Assembly: GCA_001766655.1 (NCBI GenBank) | Contig: MJCC01000002.1 | Span: forward strand, 591,050-655,049 | Source of the DNA: Phytomonas francai | Taxonomy: Eukaryota > Euglenozoa > Kinetoplastea > Trypanosomatida > Trypanosomatidae | Direction: 5' to 3' | DNA length: 64,000 nucleotides | In this document: positions 9,803 through 19,776 of the stretch, in pieces | Position numbering within the stretch: the first letter of the stretch is position 1 | Layout: each line of letters opens with the position of its first letter | Position numbers and translations under genes: made by a program | Notes under the pieces: generated by a model | What the model was told of the DNA's origin: nothing | Seen by the model: only the letters and a program-made list of their open reading frames with translations | The model's database searches: none

Positions 9803-10594
9803 TTAAATACCCGCCGCCGCCTCGCGATCGAGCACAAACAACACCTCCCCTTTGCAGTCCCGCAAGAAGCGGGAGACCGGGGCCTCCGAAGGGCATTCCT
9901 CGCTTAAAATCCCCTTTATCACCCAATTTTTATCCCTCCCTGCCGCAAGCACGATAACCTGACGGGCATTTTGGATGACAAGCGGCGTGATGCTGACACG
10001 CCAAACCTTGGGCCTCATCGAGGGGCTTGGAAAGGCAACACTCACGGTCCTCCTCGTTTCCTTGCTCGCGATGGATCCGGGAAATATCGAGGCGGTATGT
10101 CCGTCTGAACCGAATCCTAGCAAAACGATATCAATCACCGGAATCGTAATATCCTCGCCATCGCTAACGCAGTTGGTCAGGGGAAGGCGGTGCAGAAGTT
10201 TGGCCTCATAGTCTTTCGCGGAGGCGAGGGCGCCGTCTAATCCTTCTACCGCATCCTCGGCATTCGCAATCGCCGCCGTCGGATCCACAGGGATCACTTG
10301 ATTCGACGGCAGCTTGTGCAGCAACTCCTGAAAGGCCATATGGTAGTTGGTTTGCTCATTTCCGGCAGGGTAAAGACGCTCGTCGCCCAAGAAAAAAGTT
10401 ACGCGATCTTGCATCAGAGGGAGGTTCTCGCAGAGGTCGTGGTAGAGCTTCTTGGGTGTGGAGCCTCCGGAAAGAGCCAGGCTAATTGGGTCGCCTTTCT
10501 CGAGTATTTGTACAATTTTTTGCCGCGCCACCCCACTGATCGCATCTGCGTCCTGGCAGATCTCGATGGAGGGGTGAAATGGTCGATTTGACAT
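9803..10594 (-). CDS. PGL: 6-phosphogluconolactonase
   Basis: A 263-residue enzyme of the oxidative pentose phosphate pathway, hydrolysing 6-phosphoglucono-1,5-lactone to 6-phosphogluconate. It shows the family blocks in order: LALSGGSTPK (about residues 38-47), FFLGDER (about 67-73), NYHMAFQEL, and LGFGSDGHTASIFPG (about 159-173), where the GxGxDGHTAS segment carries the catalytic-site residues. Length matches trypanosomatid 6PGL (about 265 residues). The C-terminus ends Ala-Gly-Ile, so there is no SKL-like glycosomal PTS1 signal. On the - strand a pyrimidine tract (10692-10658) and AG (10655-10654) lie upstream of the ATG at 10594. It is downstream of the Pol III subunit gene in the same array. 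Confidence 0.93.
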   Translation of the reverse strand: MSNRPFHPSIEICQDADAISGVARQKIVQILEKGDPISLALSGGSTPKKLYHDLCENLPLMQDRVTFFLGDERLYPAGNEQTNYHMAFQELLHKLPSNQVIPVDPTAAIANAEDAVEGLDGALASAKDYEAKLLHRLPLTNCVSDGEDITIPVIDIVLLGFGSDGHTASIFPGSIASKETRRTVSVAFPSPSMRPKVWRVSITPLVIQNARQVIVLAAGRDKNWVIKGILSEECPSEAPVSRFLRDCKGEVLFVLDREAAAGI

Positions 10595-11005
10595 TGCCGA
10601 GGAAAATAAGTTCTTGAAACGAGCAATAAAAGTAATACGAATCCTAAGACAGCCTTTTGGGAAGAAAACCTGTGGAAAAGAAGGGAAGGAATGGCTACTT
10701 GTGAATCGAGTGCACTAACCAGGAAGCACGAAAAAGAAATCTGGGTAAAATCCTAGTAATGCGCAGCATGTGTGTAGCGTAGCTGTCCGACGCAGGCGGG
10801 TATCCTTCTCGACAACGAATCCCCTCGCCTCCCACATCCTTGACAGCCCATAACACACCGCTTTCACGTATACAGAGGAACGCGTAGGGGGAAGGGGCGC
10901 GTGCGGACTCGGCGCGAGCCCCTTCCTCCCCCCCACTGATTTGAGACGATTGATTATCCGTTTTTTTTTTATTGTTATCCCGCACCGAATCATTCCGAGC
11001 GCGCG
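10595..11005. other. spacer between Pol III subunit and 6-phosphogluconolactonase
   Basis: No gene. It contains the probable trans-splice acceptor of the 6-phosphogluconolactonase gene (tract 10692-10658, AG 10655-10654, reading the - strand) and the 3' UTR of the Pol III subunit gene. Confidence 0.6.
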
Positions 11006-14000
11006 CTAGCTGTCTAGGATGAGCCGCATGCTGATCCCCATCCCCTGCAGCTCCTGGATGAGCAGTTTGAAGGCGTAGGGCATGTTCACCTTGGCGGTGG
11101 TGGCGGTCTGCCGGCAGAACGGGCACCCCCCGCGGAATCCCAGATTCCCGCACCGCCGGCAGACGTCGGCGGTGAAGAGATCCGCGCTGAGGAGCAGGCG
11201 CTCGTGGAGGAGGTGGGCGACGCCGTAGCCAACCATGCAATCGCGCTCCATCTCGCCGACGCGCAGGCCGCCGCTGCGCGCGCGGCCCTCGGTGGGCTGT
11301 CGGGTGAGCATCGAGCGCGGCCCGGTCGCGCGCGCGTGCATCTTGTCGGTCACCATATGCTTTAGCCGCTGATAATAGAGGGGGCCGAAGAAGACGAAGC
11401 CCGGCATCGCCTCGCCGCTCACGCCGGAGTAGAAGAGGTCCTTGCCGTGGTAGCTGCAGCCCCGCGCGAGGAGGCGGCGGCCGAGGGCCTCGGCGGGGTC
11501 GCCGGCGAACGCGGTGCCGTCGCCGACCCGCCCGAGCCCGCCCACGGCCGCCGCCTTCGCGCAGACGAGCTCGAGCAGCTTGCCGACGGTCATGCGGCTC
11601 GGGAAGCCGTGGGGGTTCATGATCATGTCCGGGCTCATGCCGAGCTCGTTGAAGGGCATGTCGACGGCGTCGGCGATGAGCCCGACGACGCCTTTCTGGC
11701 CGTGGCGGGAGGAGAACTTGTCGCCCGGCTCCGGGATCCGGACCTCGCGGGTGATGACCTTGATCTTCTGCTCCACGTCGAGCGCGCGGTCGCCGTCGCC
11801 GGGCGGGCAGACGATCACGTGGTCGACGACGGCGGGCTGCGGGTACTTGTAGACCAGCGGCGTCGGCCGCGCCTCGCCGCCCGGCAGCGGCGAGTACTTG
11901 TTCACGAGCACGTCGTTCTGCCCGACGCGCGCCCCGCGGCTGGCGAGCCCGTCCGCGTTCAGCGCCTGGTATCGCGCGCCGGCCTGGGGGGCTGGCGGCA
12001 AAACGACGTCGAACTCGCCGCCGCGGAGCTTCAGGAGGTCGACCTCGTGCTTTCGCAGGACGACGCAGCGGCCGTAGCCGCGCTCGAGGGCGGCGCGGTT
12101 GTAGACCTGCGCGTCCTCGATGTCGTACCCGCTGTAGCTCATCACGCAGACCATCGCGTTGATGCCGGCGCCGAGGCGCTCGTAGTGCGTGAGGTCCATC
12201 GCCTGGGTCCGGCAGAGCGGGCGCTGGGGGTAGGCCCCGATGAGCAGGATCGTATCCGCGCGGTGGTACTGGTTTAGGCTGATCGTGCCCATCGCCTGCT
12301 TCCCCATCGCGCACTGGAAGGTGTTCCGGGCGGACTGGTTGTGGTGCGGGTACGGGATGATCCCCGCCACGATCCCGAGCAGCGAGAGCGGCTCCACCTC
12401 CATGTGCGTCGTGTACGGCGTGATGTCCTTTGGGTAGACCGCGATCAGGCAGTCGTTCGACTCGTTCACGTCGACGTACTCGATGAGCCCGTCCGCGAGG
12501 AAGTCGTTCAGGCCGCGCAGCCCGCTCCGCAAGAGGTCCAGGTGCTCGATCGTTATCGCCGGCTTGCCGTCTCGGACTAACATCAGAAGGCGTACAAGCC
12601 GCCCGCCATCGCTGCTGATCTGAACGGCCTTCTGGAGCTCCTGGACGGAGATGGAGACGTGTGGGTGTAGTCGGCCGCTCCGCCGGAGCTGGCGAATCCC
12701 AAGACACAGCCGATTCGGATAACGATGCACCCCAATCAACGTGCCGTTTAGGAATACGCTATAGTACCGGCGAAACTCCTCTGGCGTGATGGTGTCGATC
12801 TCCTCCACCCCAAAGCTGTGCACCGCCGCGCGGACATAGGTGTCATCCAAATCGAGTGTGATTTGGCTTAAAATCGCAAAATTCTTCACCAAACCACAGC
12901 TTTCCCCCTCCGGGGTATCGCACGGGCAGACCATTCCCCATTGGCTTGGCTGCAGCGAGCGTGGGCCGCTGATCTTTCGCGTTCGCTCGAATGAAGAGGC
13001 CAGACGCGTCATCATACCAAGGCAGGCAATATACGAAAGCCGCGAAAGAACCTGCGTAATCCCCTGGCGACTCATATTAAACCGCTTGAGCTCCCAGCGC
13101 CCACTGCTGATGGCAATCCGCATCCCATTCTGAATCACTTCCATCTTACTCTCCATCAGTTGTTTGACGTTGAACGGCTTAGTGGAGTCTTTTTTCGAGA
13201 ACTGTTGATCCATAGCAGTTTTGACGACCCGGTTAAACTGTTTTAAAAGGTCTTCGAAGAGCAAACTCATCAACGTACCGGTCGTTTCAAAGCGCTTATT
13301 CCCGTAAAAATCCCTTTCATCAAGCAACGCGGGCGAGTCGCTCGCTTCGATCATACGACGTACCATATAGCAGACGTAGAGCGCTTTGTGGTGGAAATTC
13401 CAGTCGTGCTGCATTTCCCCTTCGCGGATATGGCAAAGCAGCACGTTTGCAAGAAAATCCGCCGCTTTATCAGCTTTGGACTTTTGAATCGTTCGGCCCG
13501 CGGTGTCCTCAGTTTCCCAGATCGATTCTTTCCTTCTTTCTCCGACAAAACGCAGCGCATCATCTTGCGTCACCACCCCCATCAACGCGGCGTCGTGAAA
13601 ACATGCAAAAAGCACCTTCTGAAACTCTGCAGAGGTCCCGATGTTCTGTGCGATGCTCTGATCGCTCTCCAGGCCTAGGGCTTTTAGCATAATAACGATC
13701 GGAATATCCTCCGTGAAGGAGCGATGACTCATGTAGATCTTGTTCTTCTTCATAAGAACCGTGCACATGGAAATGGAGTAGTGAGTTTTGCTTTGCACGT
13801 GAGCTCGTATACTGCCATGATCGTCCGCCTCGATAATGATGCGGTTTTTGCTCTGTTGTTCCTGCACCAGGCAAACCTTCTCAACGCCTTTAATGATAAA
13901 GTAGCCGCCGGGATCTAGTGGGCACTCACGCATGTTAAAAAGCTCCTCCCTCGTTTTTTTATATAAATTACAGCAGTTCGACTTGAGCATGATTGGGATC

Positions 14001-14398
14001 GACCCGATTTTAATATCCCTCTCCACGTTCATCTTGTGAGATTTATCTCGTGAAGTATATTCTACATCCACGATCATGTCGCCCCGGTATGTTAGATCGC
14101 GAATACGGCATTCATAAGGGGTGACTTGCTTCGGCACCTGCCCCTTACCCACTATCTCCTGTGGCCTACAGATGCGAATATTCGTGTACCGTATCGCAAA
14201 GTCCGGATCCACCGTACTCTTGATTTCGACGTTTGATTCATTGAGTAAAATTTTCTTTAGCTCCACATCCAGTAGGTGGTTGAATGAGGCGATATGATGG
14301 TTCAGAATTCCCTTCATCTTTATAATTTCCGGAAGTATTTCCAGCTTCCGCCGCTGGTACTCCGTACCGAACTCATCCGAGGCATCGGACTTCGCCAT
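11006..14398 (-). CDS. RPC2: DNA-directed RNA polymerase III second-largest subunit (RPC2/RPC128)
   Basis: A 1130-residue beta-like subunit of RNA polymerase III, which transcribes tRNA, 5S and small RNA genes. Colinear family blocks are seen from end to end: N-terminal KMKGILNHHIASFNHLL, CPLDPGGYFIIKG, EQQSKNRIIIEAD, TEDIPIVIMLKALGLESDQ, RQGITQVLSRLSYI, GPRSLQPSQWGM, CDTPEGESCGLVKN, IPYPHHNQSARNTFQCAMGKQAMG, GDKFSSRHGQKGV (DNA/RNA-binding region), MNPHGFPSRMTVGKL, LTRQPTEGRARSGGLRVGEMERD and a C-terminal CRRCGN...CPFC zinc site. The ESDQ and KQAMGTI context and the lack of Pol II-specific insertions favour Pol III over Pol I/II. The length is normal. Codon use changes sharply near 12.7 kb: the C-terminal half uses almost only G/C-ending codons, the N-terminal half is mixed. 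Confidence 0.95.
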   Translation of the reverse strand: MAKSDASDEFGTEYQRRKLEILPEIIKMKGILNHHIASFNHLLDVELKKILLNESNVEIKSTVDPDFAIRYTNIRICRPQEIVGKGQVPKQVTPYECRIRDLTYRGDMIVDVEYTSRDKSHKMNVERDIKIGSIPIMLKSNCCNLYKKTREELFNMRECPLDPGGYFIIKGVEKVCLVQEQQSKNRIIIEADDHGSIRAHVQSKTHYSISMCTVLMKKNKIYMSHRSFTEDIPIVIMLKALGLESDQSIAQNIGTSAEFQKVLFACFHDAALMGVVTQDDALRFVGERRKESIWETEDTAGRTIQKSKADKAADFLANVLLCHIREGEMQHDWNFHHKALYVCYMVRRMIEASDSPALLDERDFYGNKRFETTGTLMSLLFEDLLKQFNRVVKTAMDQQFSKKDSTKPFNVKQLMESKMEVIQNGMRIAISSGRWELKRFNMSRQGITQVLSRLSYIACLGMMTRLASSFERTRKISGPRSLQPSQWGMVCPCDTPEGESCGLVKNFAILSQITLDLDDTYVRAAVHSFGVEEIDTITPEEFRRYYSVFLNGTLIGVHRYPNRLCLGIRQLRRSGRLHPHVSISVQELQKAVQISSDGGRLVRLLMLVRDGKPAITIEHLDLLRSGLRGLNDFLADGLIEYVDVNESNDCLIAVYPKDITPYTTHMEVEPLSLLGIVAGIIPYPHHNQSARNTFQCAMGKQAMGTISLNQYHRADTILLIGAYPQRPLCRTQAMDLTHYERLGAGINAMVCVMSYSGYDIEDAQVYNRAALERGYGRCVVLRKHEVDLLKLRGGEFDVVLPPAPQAGARYQALNADGLASRGARVGQNDVLVNKYSPLPGGEARPTPLVYKYPQPAVVDHVIVCPPGDGDRALDVEQKIKVITREVRIPEPGDKFSSRHGQKGVVGLIADAVDMPFNELGMSPDMIMNPHGFPSRMTVGKLLELVCAKAAAVGGLGRVGDGTAFAGDPAEALGRRLLARGCSYHGKDLFYSGVSGEAMPGFVFFGPLYYQRLKHMVTDKMHARATGPRSMLTRQPTEGRARSGGLRVGEMERDCMVGYGVAHLLHERLLLSADLFTADVCRRCGNLGFRGGCPFCRQTATTAKVNMPYAFKLLIQELQGMGISMRLILDS

Positions 14399-14663
14399 TC
14401 GCTTTGTATGGCTTTGTTACCTTTTAGTTGCTTCTTTCCCCACTACTTGTTTATGCAAAAGGGATCTTAGGGGAGGTTCGAGTCCAAGGAGAGGTATAAA
14501 GATGAAAAGTAACAAAAAGATTGAAGGGAATCGTTAAAAATTTGCAAATATGTGCATTCACATGAAAAGGGAACCAAGAAGAAGAGGAAAAAGGGGGGAA
14601 AAAAATAAGGTGTACCCGAAATGTCCAGGAACGCTGATCAGAGTATGGTTCAGCTATTATCAT

Positions 14664-15950
14664 TTATTTTTTTGATAGCTTAATTTTTTCGAGTTTTGCT
14701 ATCATCTTTCGCCTCAGTTCGCTTAGTTCCTCATTTTTACTTATCAAATTGTCCAATTCGTCCTCCTCGCCAGTCACCGCCGGATTGCTAAGATCTTCAC
14801 CTTCCAGTTCGTGATCGTCCGCCTCCTTTGTGTTTCGAGGTCGTTTAAGCGTTCTTACTTCAACCCCCGAAGCTGACTTTATGGGTTCTTTTGCTTCTAT
14901 TTTTAAAAGCAAATAACTCGTATCTATTGAAGCCAGAGGATTTTTGCTGAGTCCTACACAGGATGGCTTCTTGGTAAGTTCTAGTGGCGCGGTGAGATAA
15001 CAGCAGCTGTGGATCTTCCACTTTTGCGGAGACATCACCTCCTTGAAAAGGCACCCAGTTTTCGAATCATGCCACAACACCGCCCCGTTCTCACTCGCAG
15101 AGAGAACCAAGGATGGATTTAGCTTACTGTTATACCCTAAGAAAATGATGGGTGAGTGGTGGCCATCCTCTTTGGGTTTACATACCACGACGGGACTCGT
15201 TTCATGCGGAGATTGAGGTTTTACAGGCAGCATCTTGATCGCCTCGACCGGGTGAAACGAGCTGAAATGCAAATACCCTCGGCTGGTGCCCACCGCTAAA
15301 TCACGATCGTCGTCGCTGATGGCGATCGAGGTCACTGCATCGCCCAGCGTGAAAAGCCTCAGTTGCTCGCCCGAAAAGGCATCAAACACGCGACAGGTGC
15401 CGTCCGACGACCCGCTTACGATCACTTCGCAATGGTGGAAGAAGACGCAGCAGTTCACGCCGAGGGAATGCCCAGAAAAGGACGCCACCGGCTGCATCTC
15501 CGTCGTCGCACCCGCCAGCAACGAGGAAAGCGTCCACACCTTACACATCGAATCCTCAGAAGCCGTCACCGCCAAGGCGTTGGTGTGTGAGATCGCGATG
15601 CAGTTCACCTTGCGTAAGTGCGCCTTAAAATTCTTTAAAAGCTGTCCACTTACCAGGCTCCAAGAAAAAAGGCTGCCGAGTTCATTTCCTGCTAACATGA
15701 AAGTACCGCAGGAGGTCAGCGCGCAGCTTGTTAGTGGAGAAGGGGTAAAGCTCCGCATCACTGGCTGCTGCATCGAGGGAGAGAGGAAAAGCGAGCAGCC
15801 CCTCGCCTCATTCGCGAGGATTAAGTCGTTAGCAGGGTTGAAAACAGCGGCGTAGCGGTGGAGCTGACTAACCACGTACTGACGTTGGATTATTTTGCAC
15901 TCGACATCAACAAGTACCCCCTTCGATTTCTCCCCTGAAATAAAAAGCAT
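14664..15950 (-). CDS. IPI3: WD40 protein of the IPI3/WDR18 type
   Basis: A 428-residue WD40 protein. I start it at the ATG at 15950; the frame continues 12 bases upstream only to a GTG. WD-like blades are visible: the ALTSCGTFMLAG and SLFSWSLVSGQLL pair, the AHLRKVNCIAIS...ASEDSMCKVWTLSSLL pair, GHSLGVNCCVFF...SGSSDGTCRVFDAFSGEQL, and later VLSASENGAVLWHD. The C-terminus is charged and ends in a Leu-rich, Lys-rich coiled coil (about residues 395-428), as in WDR18/IPI3. That protein is part of the Rix1 complex, which with midasin helps mature and export 60S ribosomal subunits. Assignment is by order of blades plus the terminal coiled coil; a different WD40 adaptor is possible. Confidence 0.65.
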   Translation of the reverse strand: MLFISGEKSKGVLVDVECKIIQRQYVVSQLHRYAAVFNPANDLILANEARGCSLFLSPSMQQPVMRSFTPSPLTSCALTSCGTFMLAGNELGSLFSWSLVSGQLLKNFKAHLRKVNCIAISHTNALAVTASEDSMCKVWTLSSLLAGATTEMQPVASFSGHSLGVNCCVFFHHCEVIVSGSSDGTCRVFDAFSGEQLRLFTLGDAVTSIAISDDDRDLAVGTSRGYLHFSSFHPVEAIKMLPVKPQSPHETSPVVVCKPKEDGHHSPIIFLGYNSKLNPSLVLSASENGAVLWHDSKTGCLFKEVMSPQKWKIHSCCYLTAPLELTKKPSCVGLSKNPLASIDTSYLLLKIEAKEPIKSASGVEVRTLKRPRNTKEADDHELEGEDLSNPAVTGEEDELDNLISKNEELSELRRKMIAKLEKIKLSKK

Positions 15951-16364
15951 ACCCGAGTACACTAAAAGTGGGGCTAAATCAAATCTACAAGAACTAAGTG
16001 AAACCCATGAATAGCGAAGAATAGCATAGGAGCAAATGCACTCGATGCGAACAAATGAAACAAATAAGCCTCATAAACTACCATACATTTACACATACAT
16101 ACCTCCGATATTCTTTTAAAAATCGCGAACATCAATGCCCCGAGGATTGAGAAACCCCTTTGGCAAAAGTTAAAAATACAATACACATCGGGTTACCCTT
16201 CTATCACTGGGGAAAAAAAAAAAAGAGTGTCTACCAATACAAAGAAGTATAAAATAAAAGAAGTGAATGATAAAACATGATGAGGAGATGAATGACGCGA
16301 AGAAATAGATCGATACGTGTATGTATTATATAACCCATAAGGGTGCAGAACAAGTCGATACTAG
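15951..16364. other. spacer between WD40 gene and DOT1 gene
   Basis: No gene. A poly-A run at 16213-16224 (T-rich on the coding strand) is a possible pyrimidine tract for the WD40 gene. The rest is A/T-rich and fits 3' UTR of the DOT1 gene. Confidence 0.5.
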
Positions 16365-17192
16365 CTATTTTCGTGTATAAAGATAGAAATTCCCTTCAAG
16401 ATCACACCATTCTACTGACATTGGCTGCCAGACAAAATCCTTCATTTCAAAACGCTCAAAAGCGTCCGGATCTCGCACTTTGGCGACCGAGCGACCATGC
16501 GGATAGAGATCTTCAAAACAAAAAATACGTGTCCCTACGGCACATGAGCGAAAGCGCTCCGAGAGGTAGTGATTCGTCGCCTTGGGAAGGAGGAGGTTGG
16601 CGGCCCATATCACACACGACGAGCCCACCACCTCGTCCCCCTCCAGTACCGTGCAAAAGTCCGCGCAGCGGATCTCGACGTCGAGCCTCCGCCCGCAGCG
16701 GCGCTCGAGCGTCGGGCGCAGCGCCGCCCACGCCTCCTGCGCGACCCGCGCGTTTGTCGGGTTGATCTCGACCCCGACGCACCGCGCGCCCGTCATGAGC
16801 GCGACCTGGAAGAGGACGCTGCCGTTGCCGCAGCCGAGGTCGTAGAAGGTCTCGCCCGGGCGCGGCCGCGCGAGCCGCACGAGGCGCGAGACGAAGGGCG
16901 GCAGAACGGACTTCGCGCAGAGCTCCCGCCGGCGGGCGCCGCGCGGCTGCGTCTCGCGGCGCAGCGACAGCCCCGCGTAGCAGCCTGCGAGGGCCGCGGC
17001 GAGCCACCGGCAGACGCACGTCGGGCCGGGGCAGTGCCGGCAGCCGGCCGCGTTCGGCGAGGCCCGCAGGGCGAGACGCGCGGGTTCCCCCGCCCCGTCC
17101 CCGCCGGCCGCCGGACGGGCGCCCGTGGGGGTCTCCTTTCGCGACTTTTTGGCCGCCACATCGTCGTCGGTGTGACGGAGGTGCTTCAGCAT
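16365..17192 (-). CDS. DOT1: DOT1-type histone H3 lysine methyltransferase
   Basis: A 275-residue SAM-dependent methyltransferase of the DOT1 family, which in trypanosomes methylates H3K76 and controls cell-cycle progression and silencing. The frame begins at 17357, but the first 55 codons are translated pyrimidine tract, so I start at the ATG at 17192. SAM-binding motif I is DLGCGNG at 118-124, followed by CVGVEINP at about 138-145, and a WAANLLLP segment corresponds to the DOT1 NNFAF-type block. The C-terminal half, ending in FYLYTRK, is colinear with the family. The N-terminal third is Arg/Ala/Cys-rich, with a CxxC...CxC cluster at about 51-61. The length is about that of T. brucei DOT1B, but I cannot separate DOT1A from DOT1B here. 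Residues 20-190 lie in a GC-rich island. Confidence 0.85.
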   Translation of the reverse strand: MLKHLRHTDDDVAAKKSRKETPTGARPAAGGDGAGEPARLALRASPNAAGCRHCPGPTCVCRWLAAALAGCYAGLSLRRETQPRGARRRELCAKSVLPPFVSRLVRLARPRPGETFYDLGCGNGSVLFQVALMTGARCVGVEINPTNARVAQEAWAALRPTLERRCGRRLDVEIRCADFCTVLEGDEVVGSSCVIWAANLLLPKATNHYLSERFRSCAVGTRIFCFEDLYPHGRSVAKVRDPDAFERFEMKDFVWQPMSVEWCDLEGNFYLYTRK

Positions 17193-17215
17193 ATGAGGGA
17201 CGGTCGTCGTGCGTT

Positions 17216-17270
17216 CTTGGGTTTGGTAGACACAGGGGGGGGGGGGGAGGGAGAGAGAGAGAGAGGGTAG
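17216..17270 (-). promoter_or_regulatory. pyrimidine tract and AG upstream of DOT1
   Basis: On the - strand an uninterrupted C/T tract (about 17270-17235, a CT repeat followed by a C run) is followed by the first AG at 17217-17216, 24 bases before the chosen ATG at 17192. This is the clearest trans-splice acceptor layout in the window and decides the start of the DOT1 gene. Confidence 0.7.
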
Positions 17271-17354
17271 GGATTGACACGGTGGTGTGACAGAAAGACA
17301 CGTGGGAGGCACAGAGGACGGGAAATCGAAAAGCACACTTGTAACAAACAGTCT

Positions 17355-17380
17355 CATATATATATATATATATATATATA
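17355..17380. repeat. AT dinucleotide microsatellite
   Basis: A run of about 12 AT units in the spacer upstream of the DOT1 gene. Confidence 0.9.
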
Positions 17381-17610
17381 CTATTTGTAATATGTATGTA
17401 TGTATTTGCGCATTTTTGTGAATAAAGTCTCACCGGTGAGATACAGGTTTCCTCTATCAGACCTTTTCTTTGACGTTCTATGAAGTTTAAATTCGTCTAA
17501 TGAGCTCTTGCGTCTCTATACAGTCATGTATAGAGCTCCTTTTCTATTGTTGAGCCAACACAATCGTAAAATGCAAATTAAAAAAGTATTGCGCGACCTG
17601 AGAAAAAGAT

Positions 17611-18468
17611 CTATAGAGGTTTTATTCTTTTTAGAATACGCTGAAGTATTTGATTCTCTAGCCTCGTAAGGGGCAAACGATTTCGACCAGTGCTACGCAT
17701 TTGAAAGAGGTAAAATAGCTTCTCAATTAAAGCCCGCTCTTGTTCCTCCTCATGCACAATTAAATTCCTTGCTGCCCCTTCCCGAGCGTGAAGAGTAACA
17801 TATCGTTTATATGCGCTGTGGGAAAGTTTGTTGGTGCACTGAAATTCCACAGATTCTTCTTCCAGGAGTGCTCTACACCCACGGATGGCGGCTTGGAAGA
17901 TAGCTTTTCGTTGCACGTACTCAACTTCCATAAGAAGCTCAAACGAGGCTTGGGAATAGAGGGAGGTGAGCGCAGACCACTGTTCTCGCTCGAGCCGTAG
18001 AATCCCTTTACGTCCTTGTGCTTCCATCGCTATAAGTCGCCGTGCGTGCAGGATAATCACATCCCGCGGATTTTGCTCCGTGCACGCGGCATCGTGGTGG
18101 TGCTTTTGTCGTCGCTTGGCAGCGAGCATCTCCCTCACGGCGCCGTATCCGCGTTGTTGAATATTCTTTTCGAAGAGCTGAAAAAGCGGATCCTTTGGTG
18201 GATTTTTAGTCACCGTGCTATTGCACCACCTCTCCCTAAAAAAGCCATCGGATGGCGAGCTCAGGCGCCCCGGCGAGACGGATCGGAGGGAGGTGGCAAA
18301 CCGCGCCGCGTGCGCGTGATCACCGGAGCATCGCCGGAGCATCGACCACGGAACGCGGCAGGCGAGGGGTGGCGGAACGTTGCCACCGCAGTGAGAACTC
18401 TGCGATGCCGCCCGCTTCCACGTCTCCCGATCACGGATAAGTTCATTAATCTCCCTATTTGTCAGCAT
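17611..18468 (-). CDS. hypothetical protein, unknown family
   Basis: A 285-residue frame on the array strand with an ATG at 18468. The first 80 residues are Ser/Arg/Cys-rich and low in acidic residues, which could be a mitochondrial targeting region if a downstream Met (about residue 43) were used. The remainder is strongly helical and basic, with a QRGYGAVREMLAAKRR segment at about 106-121 and a Leu/Arg-rich C-terminus. I do not recognise the family; a mitochondrial ribosomal or RNA-associated protein would fit the composition but this is only a guess. It lies between the DOT1 and ASF1 genes. Confidence 0.6.
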   Translation of the reverse strand: MLTNREINELIRDRETWKRAASQSSHCGGNVPPPLACRVPWSMLRRCSGDHAHAARFATSLRSVSPGRLSSPSDGFFRERWCNSTVTKNPPKDPLFQLFEKNIQQRGYGAVREMLAAKRRQKHHHDAACTEQNPRDVIILHARRLIAMEAQGRKGILRLEREQWSALTSLYSQASFELLMEVEYVQRKAIFQAAIRGCRALLEEESVEFQCTNKLSHSAYKRYVTLHAREGAARNLIVHEEEQERALIEKLFYLFQMRSTGRNRLPLTRLENQILQRILKRIKPL

Positions 18469-19776
18469 CTATTGTGTGATAACGAAATTTCTATAATAGC
18501 ACAAGGCTTCTAAGAAATTTTTGTCTGATTTGAACCAATAAACATCTACGAAATTTAATATTTTGAAAGAACACGATAAAAGGATGTTTTTTTAAAAAAT
18601 CGGGAAAATTCCCTGAGAGGTGTATATTTGTTAGCAAAAGGGCCTCAAGCTATTTCCTTTAGCTTACCTCGATTAATATCTACAGCTATCGTGTAAATAG
18701 ATGCCGCTTGGTTAAGCACAAACCGAATAGAATCGGGGATGGGATGTTTTTCGCAGTTTTCTGACCCGTCTATAAATTTTCCCTCCTCGAGAAGGTGCAA
18801 AAAGCAGGCGCTAAAACAACGTCGCATCCCGCCTAGCTATTGAGGACACGCACATTAAATCCTCTTTTTTTATGCACTTCATCATGCTTGAATACATTTT
18901 CAAGGAGGGGGGACTGCTGTAGATAAATACAATATCCATGTTAAGCTCGAAACTCCCTCAAAAACACACTGAAAATCGGAACTTTTTTCAGGTCTAAAAA
19001 TGTAAATCAGGTTATAATGCTCGACTTAGATAAGGTGACACTGAAGTATTTTAACACAGAAAAGAAGGATCTAACATTGGGTACTTTCAGTCCTAGACGT
19101 TTGTATACTGCTTTTGCATACTCCTTGAGGTTAGCATAAAGAAGGAAAAAAGACAGTGATTCCTGTGAGGTTTCTTTATGGACTCACCTAATAGATAAAA
19201 CGAAACAGGAAAGCCACGGTCTCATGACAGCAAACCAAACCCAGATAAGCTAAGATGGCTTAAGAACAACATCTAGCCAACTCACAAAAAAAAATATACC
19301 TCTAGGGAGTGATGAGAATGTGTGTACGCCATATTATCTATGCTTGTTCTAGTTCCCTAAAACATTATTTATTCATCTTTATGCAACGAAAAATCGATGG
19401 TGGTTAAATTGCTCTATACAAATTGGAATCCGCAACGTTCTATTCTCATAACCAAATATAACCTGACAAACATAAACCGCATGATTTTTTTTTAGAACCC
19501 TCCTCAATACCATGCATCTCCTCTCAATTTTCTTTCTGCCACTTACCTGCCGCCTTCATCTAGCGCAGATTCCATAATCTAGCTCGTTCTCCTTTTCTCT
19601 GAGTCTCAAGTGGCTGCTTCAGCCAGCGTAAGGGATGCCAAACATTTTTCTTATAAATCCCTCACCCTCTGGGGGGAGAGAAATGCAAAAAAATGGCGTA
19701 AGTGTAATATCCAAGCATGTTCACGCCAGTTTACATCTATGGTTACTTTCTTTTTAAAATTAGTTTCCTTTTTCTT
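18469..19776. other. gene-poor spacer between hypothetical gene and ASF1
   Basis: About 1.3 kb, A/T-rich. The only candidate is a 60-codon frame at 18645-18827 on the - strand (listed separately). A pyrimidine-rich patch lies at 19500-19610. No RNA gene was recognised. Confidence 0.55.
18645..18827 (-). CDS. possible 60-residue small protein
   Basis: An ATG-started frame on the array strand. It encodes a short protein with a Cys/Phe-rich start and a helical second half (IRFVLNQAASIYTIAVDINR). No family recognised and no clear splice signal; it may be chance. Included because it is the only candidate in this 1.3 kb spacer. Confidence 0.25.
   Translation of the reverse strand: MRRCFSACFLHLLEEGKFIDGSENCEKHPIPDSIRFVLNQAASIYTIAVDINRGKLKEIA

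Noticed and set aside
11447..12277. 276-codon + strand frame and the 670-codon - strand frame at 10695-12707 over RPC2
   Set aside because: Both overlap the certain RPC2 frame in its GC-rich half and have biased Arg/Ala/Pro composition.
14475..14485. GGTTCGAGTCC, resembling a tRNA T-loop (B box)
   Set aside because: The flanking bases do not form a T-arm stem, and no D-arm or acceptor stem is found within 80 bases on either strand.
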